Source: Methanomicrobiales archaeon
GTDB lineage: Archaea > Halobacteriota > Methanomicrobia > Methanomicrobiales > Methanoculleaceae
Length of the DNA stretch: 6,246 nucleotides
Assembly: GCA_012510295.1 (NCBI GenBank)
Contig: JAAZID010000201.1
Span: forward strand, 1-6,246
Direction of reading: 5' to 3'
Each line of letters begins with the position of its first letter. Position 1 is the stretch's first letter. The notes below the pieces were generated by a model. It saw only the letters and a program-made list of their open reading frames with translations, had not been told where the DNA came from and made no database searches. The translations under genes and the position numbers were made by a program. This document shows, piece after piece, positions 1 through 6,149 of this stretch.

Positions 1-360
1 CGCGACGGGTTTTACAAACCGCACCTCCACGTCGAGCGGCCTGCTCGAGAGCGCTATCTCCTGGAGGTTATCGGTGAGCCGCCCGGTTCCGGCGGTGCCG
101 CGTATCGTCCGGGCACGTATCCCGACGATATCCTCTATCGCGAGCCCACGTGCGATCCAGTCAGGTGGGTTGTCGGCATCGTTGATCATCAGCGGCCCGC
201 CCGAGACCTTCGGGTAGCCGTGGCTCCCGACGAAGACTGAGGGGGCCGCGCCCTGGTAGTGGTCGCTCGGCCTGACCGGTGCCCGGGCGTAGAACCGGCT
301 CATGATCGGGCAGCGAGATAGCCCGCAAAGCCCCCTCCCTTTACACTCAGCGCACCGCAT
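1..360 (-). CDS. nreA: Nre-family archaeal DNA repair protein, N-terminal part (cut by left window edge)
   Basis: The first 120 codons are present and the rest lies beyond the left edge. Nre proteins are archaeal DNA repair factors; in Haloferax NreA is linked to repair of mitomycin C damage and to PCNA through a C-terminal motif that is outside this window. The N-terminus carries four cysteines (C3, C6, C12, C17; CxxC-x5-CG-x3-RCP), the putative zinc-binding element found at the start of this family. Residues 41-52 read SVFVGSHGYPKV, the most recognisable Nre signature, followed by GGPL and a region with PPDW and AIEDIVGIRARTIRG. The ATG at 360-358 was chosen over the internal ATG at 303-301 because only the former includes the cysteine cluster, and GGTGAT lies 2 bases upstream. 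It follows the DUF2117-like gene by 3 bases and is probably co-transcribed and coupled with it. Family assignment is by recognition; the paralog (NreA or NreB) is less certain. Confidence 0.85.
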   Translation of the reverse strand, partial: MRCAECKGRGLCGLSRCPIMSRFYARAPVRPSDHYQGAAPSVFVGSHGYPKVSGGPLMINDADNPPDWIARGLAIEDIVGIRARTIRGTAGTGRLTDNLQEIALSSRPLDVEVRFVKPVA

Positions 361-362
361 AG

Positions 363-368
363 ATCACC
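363..368 (-). promoter_or_regulatory. Ribosome binding site of nre, containing the upstream stop codon
   Basis: On the minus strand this reads GGTGAT, a match to the complement of the archaeal 16S rRNA 3' end. It is followed by 2 bases and then the nre ATG. The TGA stop (366-364) of the upstream gene is contained in it, so ribosomes ending the first gene sit directly on the start site of the second. This decides the nre start and suggests translational coupling. Confidence 0.7.
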
Positions 369-1386
369 GGCGATCGACGACGATCCGCCCCCTCCCCTCA
401 AGGGAGCGGAGGGTCTCTTCGACCCACTCCTCCCAGGTGACGGGGTCGAGATCCCGGGCGGCGGCAACCTCGCGCCCGACGTCATCATCCCGCCCGCTGG
501 TGACCCTGACCACGACCGACCCGGGCGCAAACCCCGGTTCGACTATGCCATCCCCGTCGCCGTCGATCACCCCGAGGACCGGGATACCGGCATGGGAGCA
601 GATATGACCGCAGACGGCGGTCGTGTCGTCCCCGATTGCGAGGATGCCGCAGATCCCTTCTTTCTCGATCTCGCTGTAGAGGGTGTGACCGCAGTGGTCG
701 ATGACCGCGATCCGGCCGGTGGGGGGAGCGAGAACCTCTCCCTCCTGTGGTGGAACGGACCGGATCATGCCGCTCTTGCACCAGGCCGCCTCGAGATCGG
801 GAAGCCCCTTCCGGAGGAGTTTCTCAACCCCGTGGGGTTTTATGTCAAGCCCGGTGACGGCCTGGATCGTCCCATCCCGGCGGGTGATGACGACCGTCCC
901 GGCCGTCGCCGTCCCGATCACGATTCCATCGACAAAGACCGCCTCACCCGGTATACAGCCCCGGATCTCCCGCACCCCGCGACGCTCAGGGGGGGTGCTC
1001 ACTACGGGCATGAGAGAAAACCCGGTCTTCTCCGCAACTTCTCGCGCGAGGGGCATATCAGCACGGTCCCATGCGTAGACGGTGTTGTCCGAGCACTCTA
1101 CGTGGACGAGCCCATCCAGGCGGCCGGCGACGATATCTCCGAATATCTGGCCGGACTCCGGCGTCTTCCCCCGGTTGACCAGGAAGGCCCGGCCGGGGAG
1201 AGTCTTGAACAGGATGCTCGGCCGCTCGTCGGTGCAGGTCACCGGGAGGCCCGACTCCCGTGCAGCGGTCCGGGCCATCACCCCCGCGACCAGAACTTCG
1301 CGGGGCGAGAGGAGGGCGATCATCCGCTCGACATCGCCCGCATCGAAGACCTCCGGGCCGTGCACCACCATGACCGGGGAGTTCAT
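364..1386 (-). CDS. DUF2117-like archaeal protein of unknown function, 340 aa
   Basis: I recognise this as a methanogen/archaeal conserved protein of the DUF2117 type; its function is not known to me. It has no signal peptide or membrane segment, so it is probably cytosolic. Seen in the sequence: VHGPEVFDAG near the N-terminus (8-17), a central ECSDNTVYAWDRA block (97-109), a DIKPHG motif (181-186), then a C-terminal part with DHCGHT (230-235), GDDTT followed by CGHIC (252-263) and an IDGDGDG loop (274-280). The alternation of hydrophobic strands with these polar loops in the C-terminal third looks like a Rossmann/Toprim-like metal- or nucleotide-binding fold, but that is inference. I chose the ATG at 1386-1384 because AGGAG lies 6 bases upstream; an in-frame ATG at 1413-1411 would add nine residues but has a poorer ribosome site. 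It sits between the AIM24-type gene (37 bases away) and nre (3 bases away) on the same strand. Confidence 0.75.
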   Translation of the reverse strand: MNSPVMVVHGPEVFDAGDVERMIALLSPREVLVAGVMARTAARESGLPVTCTDERPSILFKTLPGRAFLVNRGKTPESGQIFGDIVAGRLDGLVHVECSDNTVYAWDRADMPLAREVAEKTGFSLMPVVSTPPERRGVREIRGCIPGEAVFVDGIVIGTATAGTVVITRRDGTIQAVTGLDIKPHGVEKLLRKGLPDLEAAWCKSGMIRSVPPQEGEVLAPPTGRIAVIDHCGHTLYSEIEKEGICGILAIGDDTTAVCGHICSHAGIPVLGVIDGDGDGIVEPGFAPGSVVVRVTSGRDDDVGREVAAARDLDPVTWEEWVEETLRSLEGRGRIVVDRR

Positions 1387-1392
1387 AGTATA

Positions 1393-1397
1393 CTCCT
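1393..1397 (-). promoter_or_regulatory. Ribosome binding site supporting the DUF2117-like start
   Basis: The minus strand reads AGGAG, then 6 bases, then the ATG at 1386. Upstream of the alternative in-frame ATG at 1413 there is only GGTAAC close to the start. This favours the shorter, 340-residue protein. Confidence 0.6.
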
Positions 1398-1423
1398 GGT
1401 TTTCTGCGACCATCAGGTTACCG

Positions 1424-2107
1424 TTACGATGAGTTCCCTGTGGGGATGAAGGGTGTCAGGGCCGTGGCGAGTTTTGCAAGGTTCATCGACTGCAGGACGA
1501 TCCGGCCCGGGCCGGTCAGCGTGGTCAAAAAGAGCCCTTCGCCCCCGAAGAGGACGGTCTTCACGCCGCCGGCGAGCGCTATGTTGTAGTCGACACCGCT
1601 CTCAAACCCGACCAGGAGCCCGGTCTCCACCCTGACCGTCTCTCCGGGTGCAAGCGTCATCTCCATGATATCTCCGCAGCAGTGGAGAAACGCCCGTCCA
1701 CTGCCGGAGAGCCGCTGGAGGATGAACCCCTCACCGCCGAAGAGGCCCGAGCGGAGGCGCTTTGTGAACGCGACATCGAGGTTGACCCCCTCCTCCGAGC
1801 AGAGGAACGCCGTCTTCTGGGCGATGAACTCGCCTTCGGTAAGGTCGAGCGTGAATATCTTTCCCGGGACGTTCCCGGCGAAGGAGACGAACCCCTCCCC
1901 ACCCCCCGGGGTGAACTCGGTCATGAAGAAGCTCTCGCCGGTCGCAACCCGCTTGAGCCCCCCGAAGAGGCCGCCCCTCATACGGGTGGTCATCTGTATA
2001 TTCCCGCTCATGTTGACCATGGCGCCGGCCTCAGCGCAGGCTTTCTCGCCGGGAGCGAGGCGGAGCGTCACCATCTGGAGGTTGTCCCCGGTGATCTCAT
2101 ACTGCAT
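1424..2107 (-). CDS. TIGR00266/AIM24-family protein, 227 aa
   Basis: This is a full-length member of the TIGR00266/AIM24 family, small beta-rich proteins found in bacteria, archaea and mitochondria; the biochemical role in archaea is unknown. The start MQYEITGDNLQMV and the phrases EAGAMVNMSGNIQM (26-39) and GGLFGGLKR (45-53) are typical. The motif LFGG occurs three times (47-50, 122-125, 186-189), each followed by a strand and a G-rich turn such as LSGSGRAFL or LTGPGRIVL, consistent with an internally repeated beta fold. An unusual HCC (142-144) is present in the second repeat. There is no signal peptide or membrane segment. The ATG at 2107 has purine-rich GGAGGGAG about 10-13 bases upstream, slightly far for a ribosome site. 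It is the first gene of the leftward cluster with the DUF2117-like gene and nre, but a functional link is not evident. Confidence 0.88.
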   Translation of the reverse strand: MQYEITGDNLQMVTLRLAPGEKACAEAGAMVNMSGNIQMTTRMRGGLFGGLKRVATGESFFMTEFTPGGGEGFVSFAGNVPGKIFTLDLTEGEFIAQKTAFLCSEEGVNLDVAFTKRLRSGLFGGEGFILQRLSGSGRAFLHCCGDIMEMTLAPGETVRVETGLLVGFESGVDYNIALAGGVKTVLFGGEGLFLTTLTGPGRIVLQSMNLAKLATALTPFIPTGNSS

Positions 2108-2118
2108 ACAAGCTATAT

Positions 2119-2126
2119 CTCCCTCC
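2119..2126 (-). promoter_or_regulatory. Probable ribosome binding site of the AIM24-family gene
   Basis: The minus strand reads GGAGGGAG, 11 bases before the ATG at 2107. The match to the archaeal anti-Shine-Dalgarno is good but the spacing is longer than usual. Confidence 0.45.
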
Positions 2127-2178
2127 CCCAGGGTATAGGTCTATTCGTCGGAGGGAGGTGCGGGGGCGCCGAACCGGA

Positions 2179-2186
2179 CTATTTTT
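2179..2186 (-). promoter_or_regulatory. Candidate TATA box for the leftward AIM24-DUF2117-nre cluster
   Basis: The minus strand reads AAAAATAG in an otherwise GC-rich stretch. A start of transcription about 25 bases downstream would fall near 2157 and give a leader of about 50 bases that contains the purine-rich ribosome site. A second candidate, CTATACC on the minus strand at about 2133-2139, would give an almost leaderless transcript. The choice between them is inference. Confidence 0.4.
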
Positions 2187-2286
2187 GAGGTGTTGCCGGT
2201 CAGTATACCACGCCGGTTACCAGAAACTGCGTTGACTACAATGGTGTTCTTCGCCCCACCTCCACCCCTCACCCGCCGCAAGTAAG

Positions 2287-2296
2287 AAAATAGATA
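2287..2296 (+). promoter_or_regulatory. Candidate TATA box for the dapL-lysA-rpa cluster
   Basis: The sequence AAAATAGATA is preceded by the purine-rich AGTAAG, which could serve as the TFB-recognition element. Transcription starting about 25 bases downstream would begin near 2316-2318, leaving a leader of less than 10 bases before the dapL ATG. A nearly leaderless message fits the absence of a good ribosome site there. Placed by spacing and composition only. Confidence 0.45.
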
Positions 2297-2323
2297 GGTC
2301 TCCCGGGCGTAAGTATTCAGGTA

Positions 2324-3472
2324 ATGTACGCAAGACGCATGGATCACCTTCCGCCATACCTTTTTGCGCGTATCGATGAGATGAAAGAGGAGAAACTGCG
2401 CCAGGGGGTCGACGTCATCGACCTCGGCGTCGGCGACCCCGACCTCCCCACCCCGCCGCATATCGTCGAAGCGCTCTGCACCGCCGCCCGCGACCCGAAG
2501 AACCATCATTACCCTTCGTATGCCGGCATGCCCGCCTACCGCGAGGCGGTCGCCGGGTGGTACCAGAGCCGGTTCGGTGTTGACCTCGACCCGAAGAGGG
2601 AGGCCCTCGCCCTCATAGGTTCAAAGGAGGGCATAGCCCATATCGCCGAAGCCTTCGTCAACCCCGGCGATGTCGTCCTCGCCGCCGACCCCGGCTACCC
2701 GGTATACAAGACCTCCACGTTCTTTGCCGAGGGAGAGGTCCATGAACTTCCCATCCGTGTCGAGAACGATTTCCTCCCGGCACTCGACGATATCCCGACC
2801 GATGTCGTGAAACAGGCAAAACTGCTCTTCATCAACTACCCGAACAACCCCACCGCGGCCATCGCCCCGCTCTCGTTCTTCGAGGAGGTCGTCGAGTTTG
2901 CGCGTGAGCACGATATCGTCGTCGTCCACGACAACGCCTACTCCGAGATCACCTTCGATGGCTACGTGGCGCCCTCGTTCCTTGAGGCCGACGGCGCCAT
3001 GGATGTGGGTATCGAGATGCACTCGCTCTCAAAGACCTACAACATGACCGGGTGGCGGATCGGGATGGCCTGCGGGAACCCCGATATCATTGCCGGTCTC
3101 GGCCGGGTCAAGACGAACGTCGATTCGGGCGCGTTCAACGCCATCCAGCATGCCGCTATCGCGGCGCTCACCGGCCCCCAGGACTGCGTGCAGGAGGCCT
3201 GCTCGATCTACCGGGAGCGGCGGGATGCGCTCGTCGCGGGTCTCACCGATATCGGGTTTGACGTCCGGGTGCCGAAGGCCACATTCTACGTCTGGGTTCC
3301 GGTCGACGACTGCATGGCGTTTGCCGCACAGCTCCTCGACCAGGCGGGGATCGTCGCGACCCCCGGCGTGGGCTTCGGTCAGAACGGCGAAGGCTTCGTC
3401 CGGTTCGCCATCACCCGATCCATCGAGCGGATCAACGAGGCGGTGGAGCGGATGCGGGGGCTCGACCTGTGA
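2324..3472 (+). CDS. dapL: LL-diaminopimelate aminotransferase, 382 aa
   Basis: DapL converts tetrahydrodipicolinate directly to LL-2,6-diaminopimelate with glutamate as amino donor, bypassing the succinylated and acetylated branches of lysine synthesis. It is a fold-type I PLP enzyme. Visible features: [13 protein letters not shown] (9-21) and [13 protein letters not shown] (32-44) near the N-terminus, typical of the methanogen DapL type; PGYPVY (123-128); NYPNNPT (171-177); D203 and Y206 that would contact the cofactor; [14 protein letters not shown] (234-247) with K237 as the probable Schiff-base lysine and R245 for phosphate; and GFVRFAIT (357-364) with R360 for the substrate carboxylate. 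The length is normal. The ATG at 2324 is preferred over the one at 2339 because homologs usually begin a few residues before the LPPYLF block. The stop overlaps the lysA start by 4 bases. A related class I aminotransferase is possible, but the lysA neighbour strongly supports DapL. Confidence 0.92.
   Translation: MYARRMDHLPPYLFARIDEMKEEKLRQGVDVIDLGVGDPDLPTPPHIVEALCTAARDPKNHHYPSYAGMPAYREAVAGWYQSRFGVDLDPKREALALIGSKEGIAHIAEAFVNPGDVVLAADPGYPVYKTSTFFAEGEVHELPIRVENDFLPALDDIPTDVVKQAKLLFINYPNNPTAAIAPLSFFEEVVEFAREHDIVVVHDNAYSEITFDGYVAPSFLEADGAMDVGIEMHSLSKTYNMTGWRIGMACGNPDIIAGLGRVKTNVDSGAFNAIQHAAIAALTGPQDCVQEACSIYRERRDALVAGLTDIGFDVRVPKATFYVWVPVDDCMAFAAQLLDQAGIVATPGVGFGQNGEGFVRFAITRSIERINEAVERMRGLDL
3469..3472 (+). 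promoter_or_regulatory. Overlapping stop/start (GTGA) joining dapL and lysA
   Basis: The bases GTGA hold the lysA GTG start and the dapL TGA stop in different frames. This arrangement points to re-initiation by the same ribosomes and to balanced output of two enzymes of one pathway. Confidence 0.8.
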
Positions 3473-4761
3473 TCCTTCCCCCTCACCTCACGGTCAGGGG
3501 CGGGCATCTCCAGATCGGTGACCATGATACGGTGGACCTCGCGGAGCGGTTCGGAACCCCGCTCTACGTCACCGATGAGACGCGGATCCGCGAAAACTTC
3601 AGGCGCCTCTCCAGCGCCCTCACCGGTTACTACCCGGAGGTCCGGGTGCTCTACGCCGCAAAGGCGAACGGCAACCTCGCGATACTCCGGGTGCTCGCAT
3701 CGATGGGCGCCGGCGCAGATGTCTTCTCGGCCGGAGAGGTCACGCTCGCCCTCGCGGCCGGGATGTCCCCTGAGTCGCTCCTCTTCAACGGGAGTTCAAA
3801 AAGCCCCTCAGACCTCGCCCTCGCCGTCGAGAAGGGCGTCCGGGTCTCGGTAGACTCACTCGATGAGCTCCGGGAGCTCGACCGCGCAGCCGGGGAGGCG
3901 GGAACGACCGTCGATATAGCCTTCCGCATCAACCCCGAGATCACCGTTCCCACCCACCCGAAGATCGCGACGGGGCTTGCCACGAGCAAGTTCGGCATAC
4001 CGGCGGGTGAGATACTGGATGCCTACCGCCACGCGCTCGCCGCAGAACATATCAACCCGGTCGGCATCCACTGCCATATCGGCTCGCAGATCCTCGACGT
4101 CGAGCCCTTCGCCCGCGAGGTCGATGTGTTGATCGGTGTCGCCAGCGACCTCATCGACATCGGTGTCGACCTCTCGTTCATCGATATCGGGGGCGGCCTC
4201 GGCATCCCCTACCGCCGAGGGATCGATCAGGCCCCTACACCGGAGGACTACGCGGGAGCGGTCATGCCGGTCTTCCTGGCCGGCATCCGCGACCTCGGGA
4301 TCGCACCTGAGCTCTGGGTCGAGCCCGGCAGGTGGCTCGTCGCCGACTCCACAATCCTCCTCACCCGGGTGAGCTCGGTCAAGGCCGCTCACAAGACGTT
4401 TGCAAACGTCGATGCCGGGTTCAACCTCCTCGCCCGTCCGGTGATGTACGACTCCTACCACGAGGTCGTCGCGGCAAACAGGGCGGATGCGCCTCCGGAA
4501 CGGGAGTACTCCATCGCAGGGCCGATATGCGAGACCGGCGATATACTTGCGGAAGATCGGTTGCTCCCCTATATTGCGGCCGGTGATATACTCGCGGTGC
4601 TTGATGCCGGCGCCTACGGGTTTGCCATGTCGTCTCAGTACAACAGCCGTCCCCGGTGCGCCGAAGTCCTCCTCTCGGGCGAGAACGCGGGCCTGATGCG
4701 CCGGGCCGAGACGATCGACGACCTGACCGCTACCATGGTCGTCCCGCCCTGGCAGGCGTGA
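3469..4761 (+). CDS. lysA: Diaminopimelate decarboxylase, 430 aa
   Basis: LysA removes carbon dioxide from meso-diaminopimelate to give L-lysine, the last step of the pathway. It is a fold-type III PLP enzyme: an alanine-racemase-like barrel followed by a beta domain. Seen: YAAKANGN (62-69) with K65 as the cofactor lysine, DVFSAGE (84-90), HCHIGSQI (201-208), the phosphate-binding GGGLGIPY (241-248), EPGRWLV (285-291), the active-site [10 protein letters not shown] (351-360) with C354 and E355, and [14 protein letters not shown] (379-392) with Y383. All expected catalytic residues are present and the length is usual. The start is GTG at 3469-3471, inside the GTGA that also holds the dapL stop, so translation is probably coupled; no strong ribosome site is visible. 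The gene needs meso-diaminopimelate, hence an epimerase (dapF) that is not in this window. Confidence 0.95.
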   Translation: MILPPHLTVRGGHLQIGDHDTVDLAERFGTPLYVTDETRIRENFRRLSSALTGYYPEVRVLYAAKANGNLAILRVLASMGAGADVFSAGEVTLALAAGMSPESLLFNGSSKSPSDLALAVEKGVRVSVDSLDELRELDRAAGEAGTTVDIAFRINPEITVPTHPKIATGLATSKFGIPAGEILDAYRHALAAEHINPVGIHCHIGSQILDVEPFAREVDVLIGVASDLIDIGVDLSFIDIGGGLGIPYRRGIDQAPTPEDYAGAVMPVFLAGIRDLGIAPELWVEPGRWLVADSTILLTRVSSVKAAHKTFANVDAGFNLLARPVMYDSYHEVVAANRADAPPEREYSIAGPICETGDILAEDRLLPYIAAGDILAVLDAGAYGFAMSSQYNSRPRCAEVLLSGENAGLMRRAETIDDLTATMVVPPWQA

Positions 4762-4766
4762 GAGGT
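4762..4766 (+). promoter_or_regulatory. Ribosome binding site deciding the TTG start of the RPA gene
   Basis: GAGGT lies directly after the lysA stop codon (4759-4761) and 5 bases before TTG at 4772. There is no ATG or GTG at a comparable place in this frame, and the residues from TTG onward form a plausible RPA N-terminus. Confidence 0.65.
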
Positions 4767-4771
4767 AGCGC

Positions 4772-6031
4772 TTGAAGTTTCATTACCTCCTGGCCGATGA
4801 CCTCCTTGAGAGGAAGGAGTTTGAGCGCCTGGTCGCGGAGAAGGTGGCGGAGTCGGGCGACCTTCTCGATGAGCGGACGGCGGCGATGCTCGTCGTCAAA
4901 GACCTCGGGCGGGCGCATATCAGGATACGCGACCTCCCCGGGGCCTCAAGCCTTGTCTGCTTCTTTGCAAAGGTGCTCTCCGTCGGGGAGCCGAGGGGGT
5001 TTGAGCGCCCCGACGGCACGACCGGGCTCGTCGCAAACGTCGTGGTGGGCGATGAGACCGGGAAAGCCCGGCTGACGTTCTGGGATGAGCAGGCGGGGGC
5101 TGTCCATGAACTCTCGGCCGGGAGCGTCTTTGAGGTACTCGGCCGGCCGAAGGGCGGGGGGAGAGAGCCCGACGTCACCGCCGTCGCTCTCCAGGAGGCG
5201 GCATGCGATATATCCTGCCCGGAGGAGCCGGCGGGTGGAGACCTCATGGTCAGGGTCGTCGCCGTCGAGAGCCCGCGGGCATTCACCCGGCGCGACGGGA
5301 GCCCCGGGGTGATGGTCGAGGCGGTGATCGGGAACGAGACGGGCATATTCCGGCTCGTCGCCTGGGAACCGGATATCCTCCTCGGGGTGGAGGCGGGGAC
5401 GACCGTCACCATCCAGGGTGCAACCCCCCGCGAGAGCGACCGGGGCATCGAGTTCAGCCTCGGCGAAGCGGGATCGGTCTCGCCCTCCGGTGGGGAGGTC
5501 ACGATCCCGATGGAGACCATCGCCGGCGTGGAGGAGGGAGGGACATACTCGGTCACGGGGAGGGTCCGGAGCATCCAGCCGCCTCACCCGTTTGTCACGC
5601 GGAGCGGGAGGCAATCATCGGTCAGGAACCTTGTCATCGCCGACGAGACAGGGGAGATCCCGGTCGTCATATGGGGGGAGAAGGCGGAGGAGCGCCTGAT
5701 CGTCGGGGACCGGATCGAGGTCTATAACGCAGGCGCCCGCCGGGGGCGCTACGGCGACATCGAACTCCACCTCTCCTGGGGTAGCGCCCTTCTCATCCTC
5801 ACCGGGGATGAGGAGGAGGTGGAGATCGAAGGGACGGTCATCGCCACCGCGGAGGGCGCCTGCATCGATACCGGCGATGCCTGCTACCTCCTCGCCGGGC
5901 CATTGCCCATCGGGTACGAAGTGCGCGCCAGGGGTACGGTGCAGCGAGGCGTGATCAGCATCTCCCATGTAGAGGCCGTATGCCCGGATCAAGAGGATCT
6001 CCAGCGCCGTCTGGATCAGTTCATCGGATGA
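4772..6031 (+). CDS. RPA-like single-stranded DNA binding protein with three clear OB folds, 419 aa
   Basis: This is an archaeal replication protein A type protein that coats single-stranded DNA in replication, repair and recombination. After an N-terminal helical part (1-55) there are three OB folds at about 60-143, 156-236 and 252-342. Each has the same core: DETG-x6-W (94-104), NETG-x6-W (188-198) and DETG-x6-W (291-301); the aromatic residue is the kind that stacks on DNA bases. A shorter beta-rich C-terminal part (about 349-405) may be a fourth, degenerate OB fold. No CxxC zinc finger is present, unlike the shorter euryarchaeal RPAs with two OB folds; the layout is closer to Methanosarcina RPA1, described with several tandem OB folds. 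The start is TTG with GAGGT 5 bases upstream. It lies 10 bases after lysA, so it is probably read from the dapL promoter, and it is followed by radA, a functional partner. Confidence 0.9.
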   Translation: MKFHYLLADDLLERKEFERLVAEKVAESGDLLDERTAAMLVVKDLGRAHIRIRDLPGASSLVCFFAKVLSVGEPRGFERPDGTTGLVANVVVGDETGKARLTFWDEQAGAVHELSAGSVFEVLGRPKGGGREPDVTAVALQEAACDISCPEEPAGGDLMVRVVAVESPRAFTRRDGSPGVMVEAVIGNETGIFRLVAWEPDILLGVEAGTTVTIQGATPRESDRGIEFSLGEAGSVSPSGGEVTIPMETIAGVEEGGTYSVTGRVRSIQPPHPFVTRSGRQSSVRNLVIADETGEIPVVIWGEKAEERLIVGDRIEVYNAGARRGRYGDIELHLSWGSALLILTGDEEEVEIEGTVIATAEGACIDTGDACYLLAGPLPIGYEVRARGTVQRGVISISHVEAVCPDQEDLQRRLDQFIG

Positions 6032-6149
6032 CCTGATACCGGCCCCTACACTTTCACCCCGCACTGCAAACGACCATTATCTTCCCTGTCCTACATTCTT
6101 AGTGTACAGGCAAGTTAGGATACATAAGAGATCAAGTGAGGAATAAAAG
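6032..6149 (+). promoter_or_regulatory. Intergenic region with probable radA promoter
   Basis: The 118 bases between the RPA gene and radA become clearly richer in A and T from about 6065 onward, unlike the flanking genes. TATA-like candidates are CATTATCTT (6075-6083), TACATTCTTAG (6092-6102) and GATACATAAG (6119-6128). The last would put transcription start almost on the ATG, so one of the first two fits better with the ribosome site GTGAGG at 6136-6141. An imperfect dyad, CTGT-x2-TACA and TGTACAG, spans about 6086-6109. No strong T-run terminator for the preceding gene is visible, so some read-through into radA is possible. Confidence 0.45.
6136..6141 (+). promoter_or_regulatory. Ribosome binding site of radA
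   Basis: GTGAGG lies 8 bases before the ATG at 6150 and pairs with the archaeal 16S rRNA end. It fixes the radA start and implies a message with a leader rather than a leaderless one. Confidence 0.65.

Larger units (their letters stand above)
2108..2323. other. Divergent intergenic region between the AIM24-family gene and dapL
   Basis: These 216 bases separate two divergent gene clusters and must hold both promoters. Contents visible: A/T-rich boxes for each direction (2179-2186 minus, 2287-2296 plus), an AACCGG (2172-2177) mirrored by CCGGTT (2213-2218) with a further CCGGT between them (2196-2200), a GTATAC palindrome (2203-2208) and a pyrimidine-rich tract at about 2250-2276. I see no convincing small gene, RNA gene or riboswitch here; a short reverse reading frame that extends from here into dapL has no family features. 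Confidence 0.7.

Noticed and set aside
301..303. Shorter nre start at the internal ATG
   Set aside because: It would remove the four-cysteine N-terminal element typical of the family and lacks the GGTGAT ribosome site found before the ATG at 360.
1387..1413. Longer start for the DUF2117-like protein at 1413, adding nine residues
   Set aside because: The ATG at 1386 has AGGAG at good spacing and the upstream residues (MVAENQEYT) do not look like part of the conserved fold. The longer form is not excluded.
592..1449. A 285-codon open frame on the plus strand opposite the DUF2117-like gene
   Set aside because: It is the antisense shadow of a conserved gene in GC-rich DNA. It has no recognisable domain, is rich in Arg, Gly, Asp and Pro, and has no convincing ribosome site.
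2108..2323. Lysine riboswitch or other structured leader before dapL
   Set aside because: The candidate promoter sits within 40 bases of the ATG, leaving no room for a structured leader, and no long paired stems were seen.
2141..2509. A 122-codon frame on the minus strand spanning the divergent region and the dapL start
   Set aside because: Its first half is the antisense of conserved dapL codons and the rest crosses the promoter region; no ribosome site or homology signal is seen.
3856..4461. A 201-codon open frame on the minus strand opposite lysA
   Set aside because: The lysA frame shows all catalytic motifs across the same stretch; the antisense product has no family features.
4783..5574. 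A 263-codon open frame on the minus strand opposite the RPA gene
   Set aside because: The translation is low complexity (Ser, Arg, Pro, Thr), as expected for a complement of GC-rich coding sequence, and the RPA frame on the other strand has clear repeated OB motifs.
6032..6149. Intrinsic terminator after the RPA gene
   Set aside because: There is no stem followed by a T-run; the region has only scattered pyrimidines, so a terminator cannot be supported.
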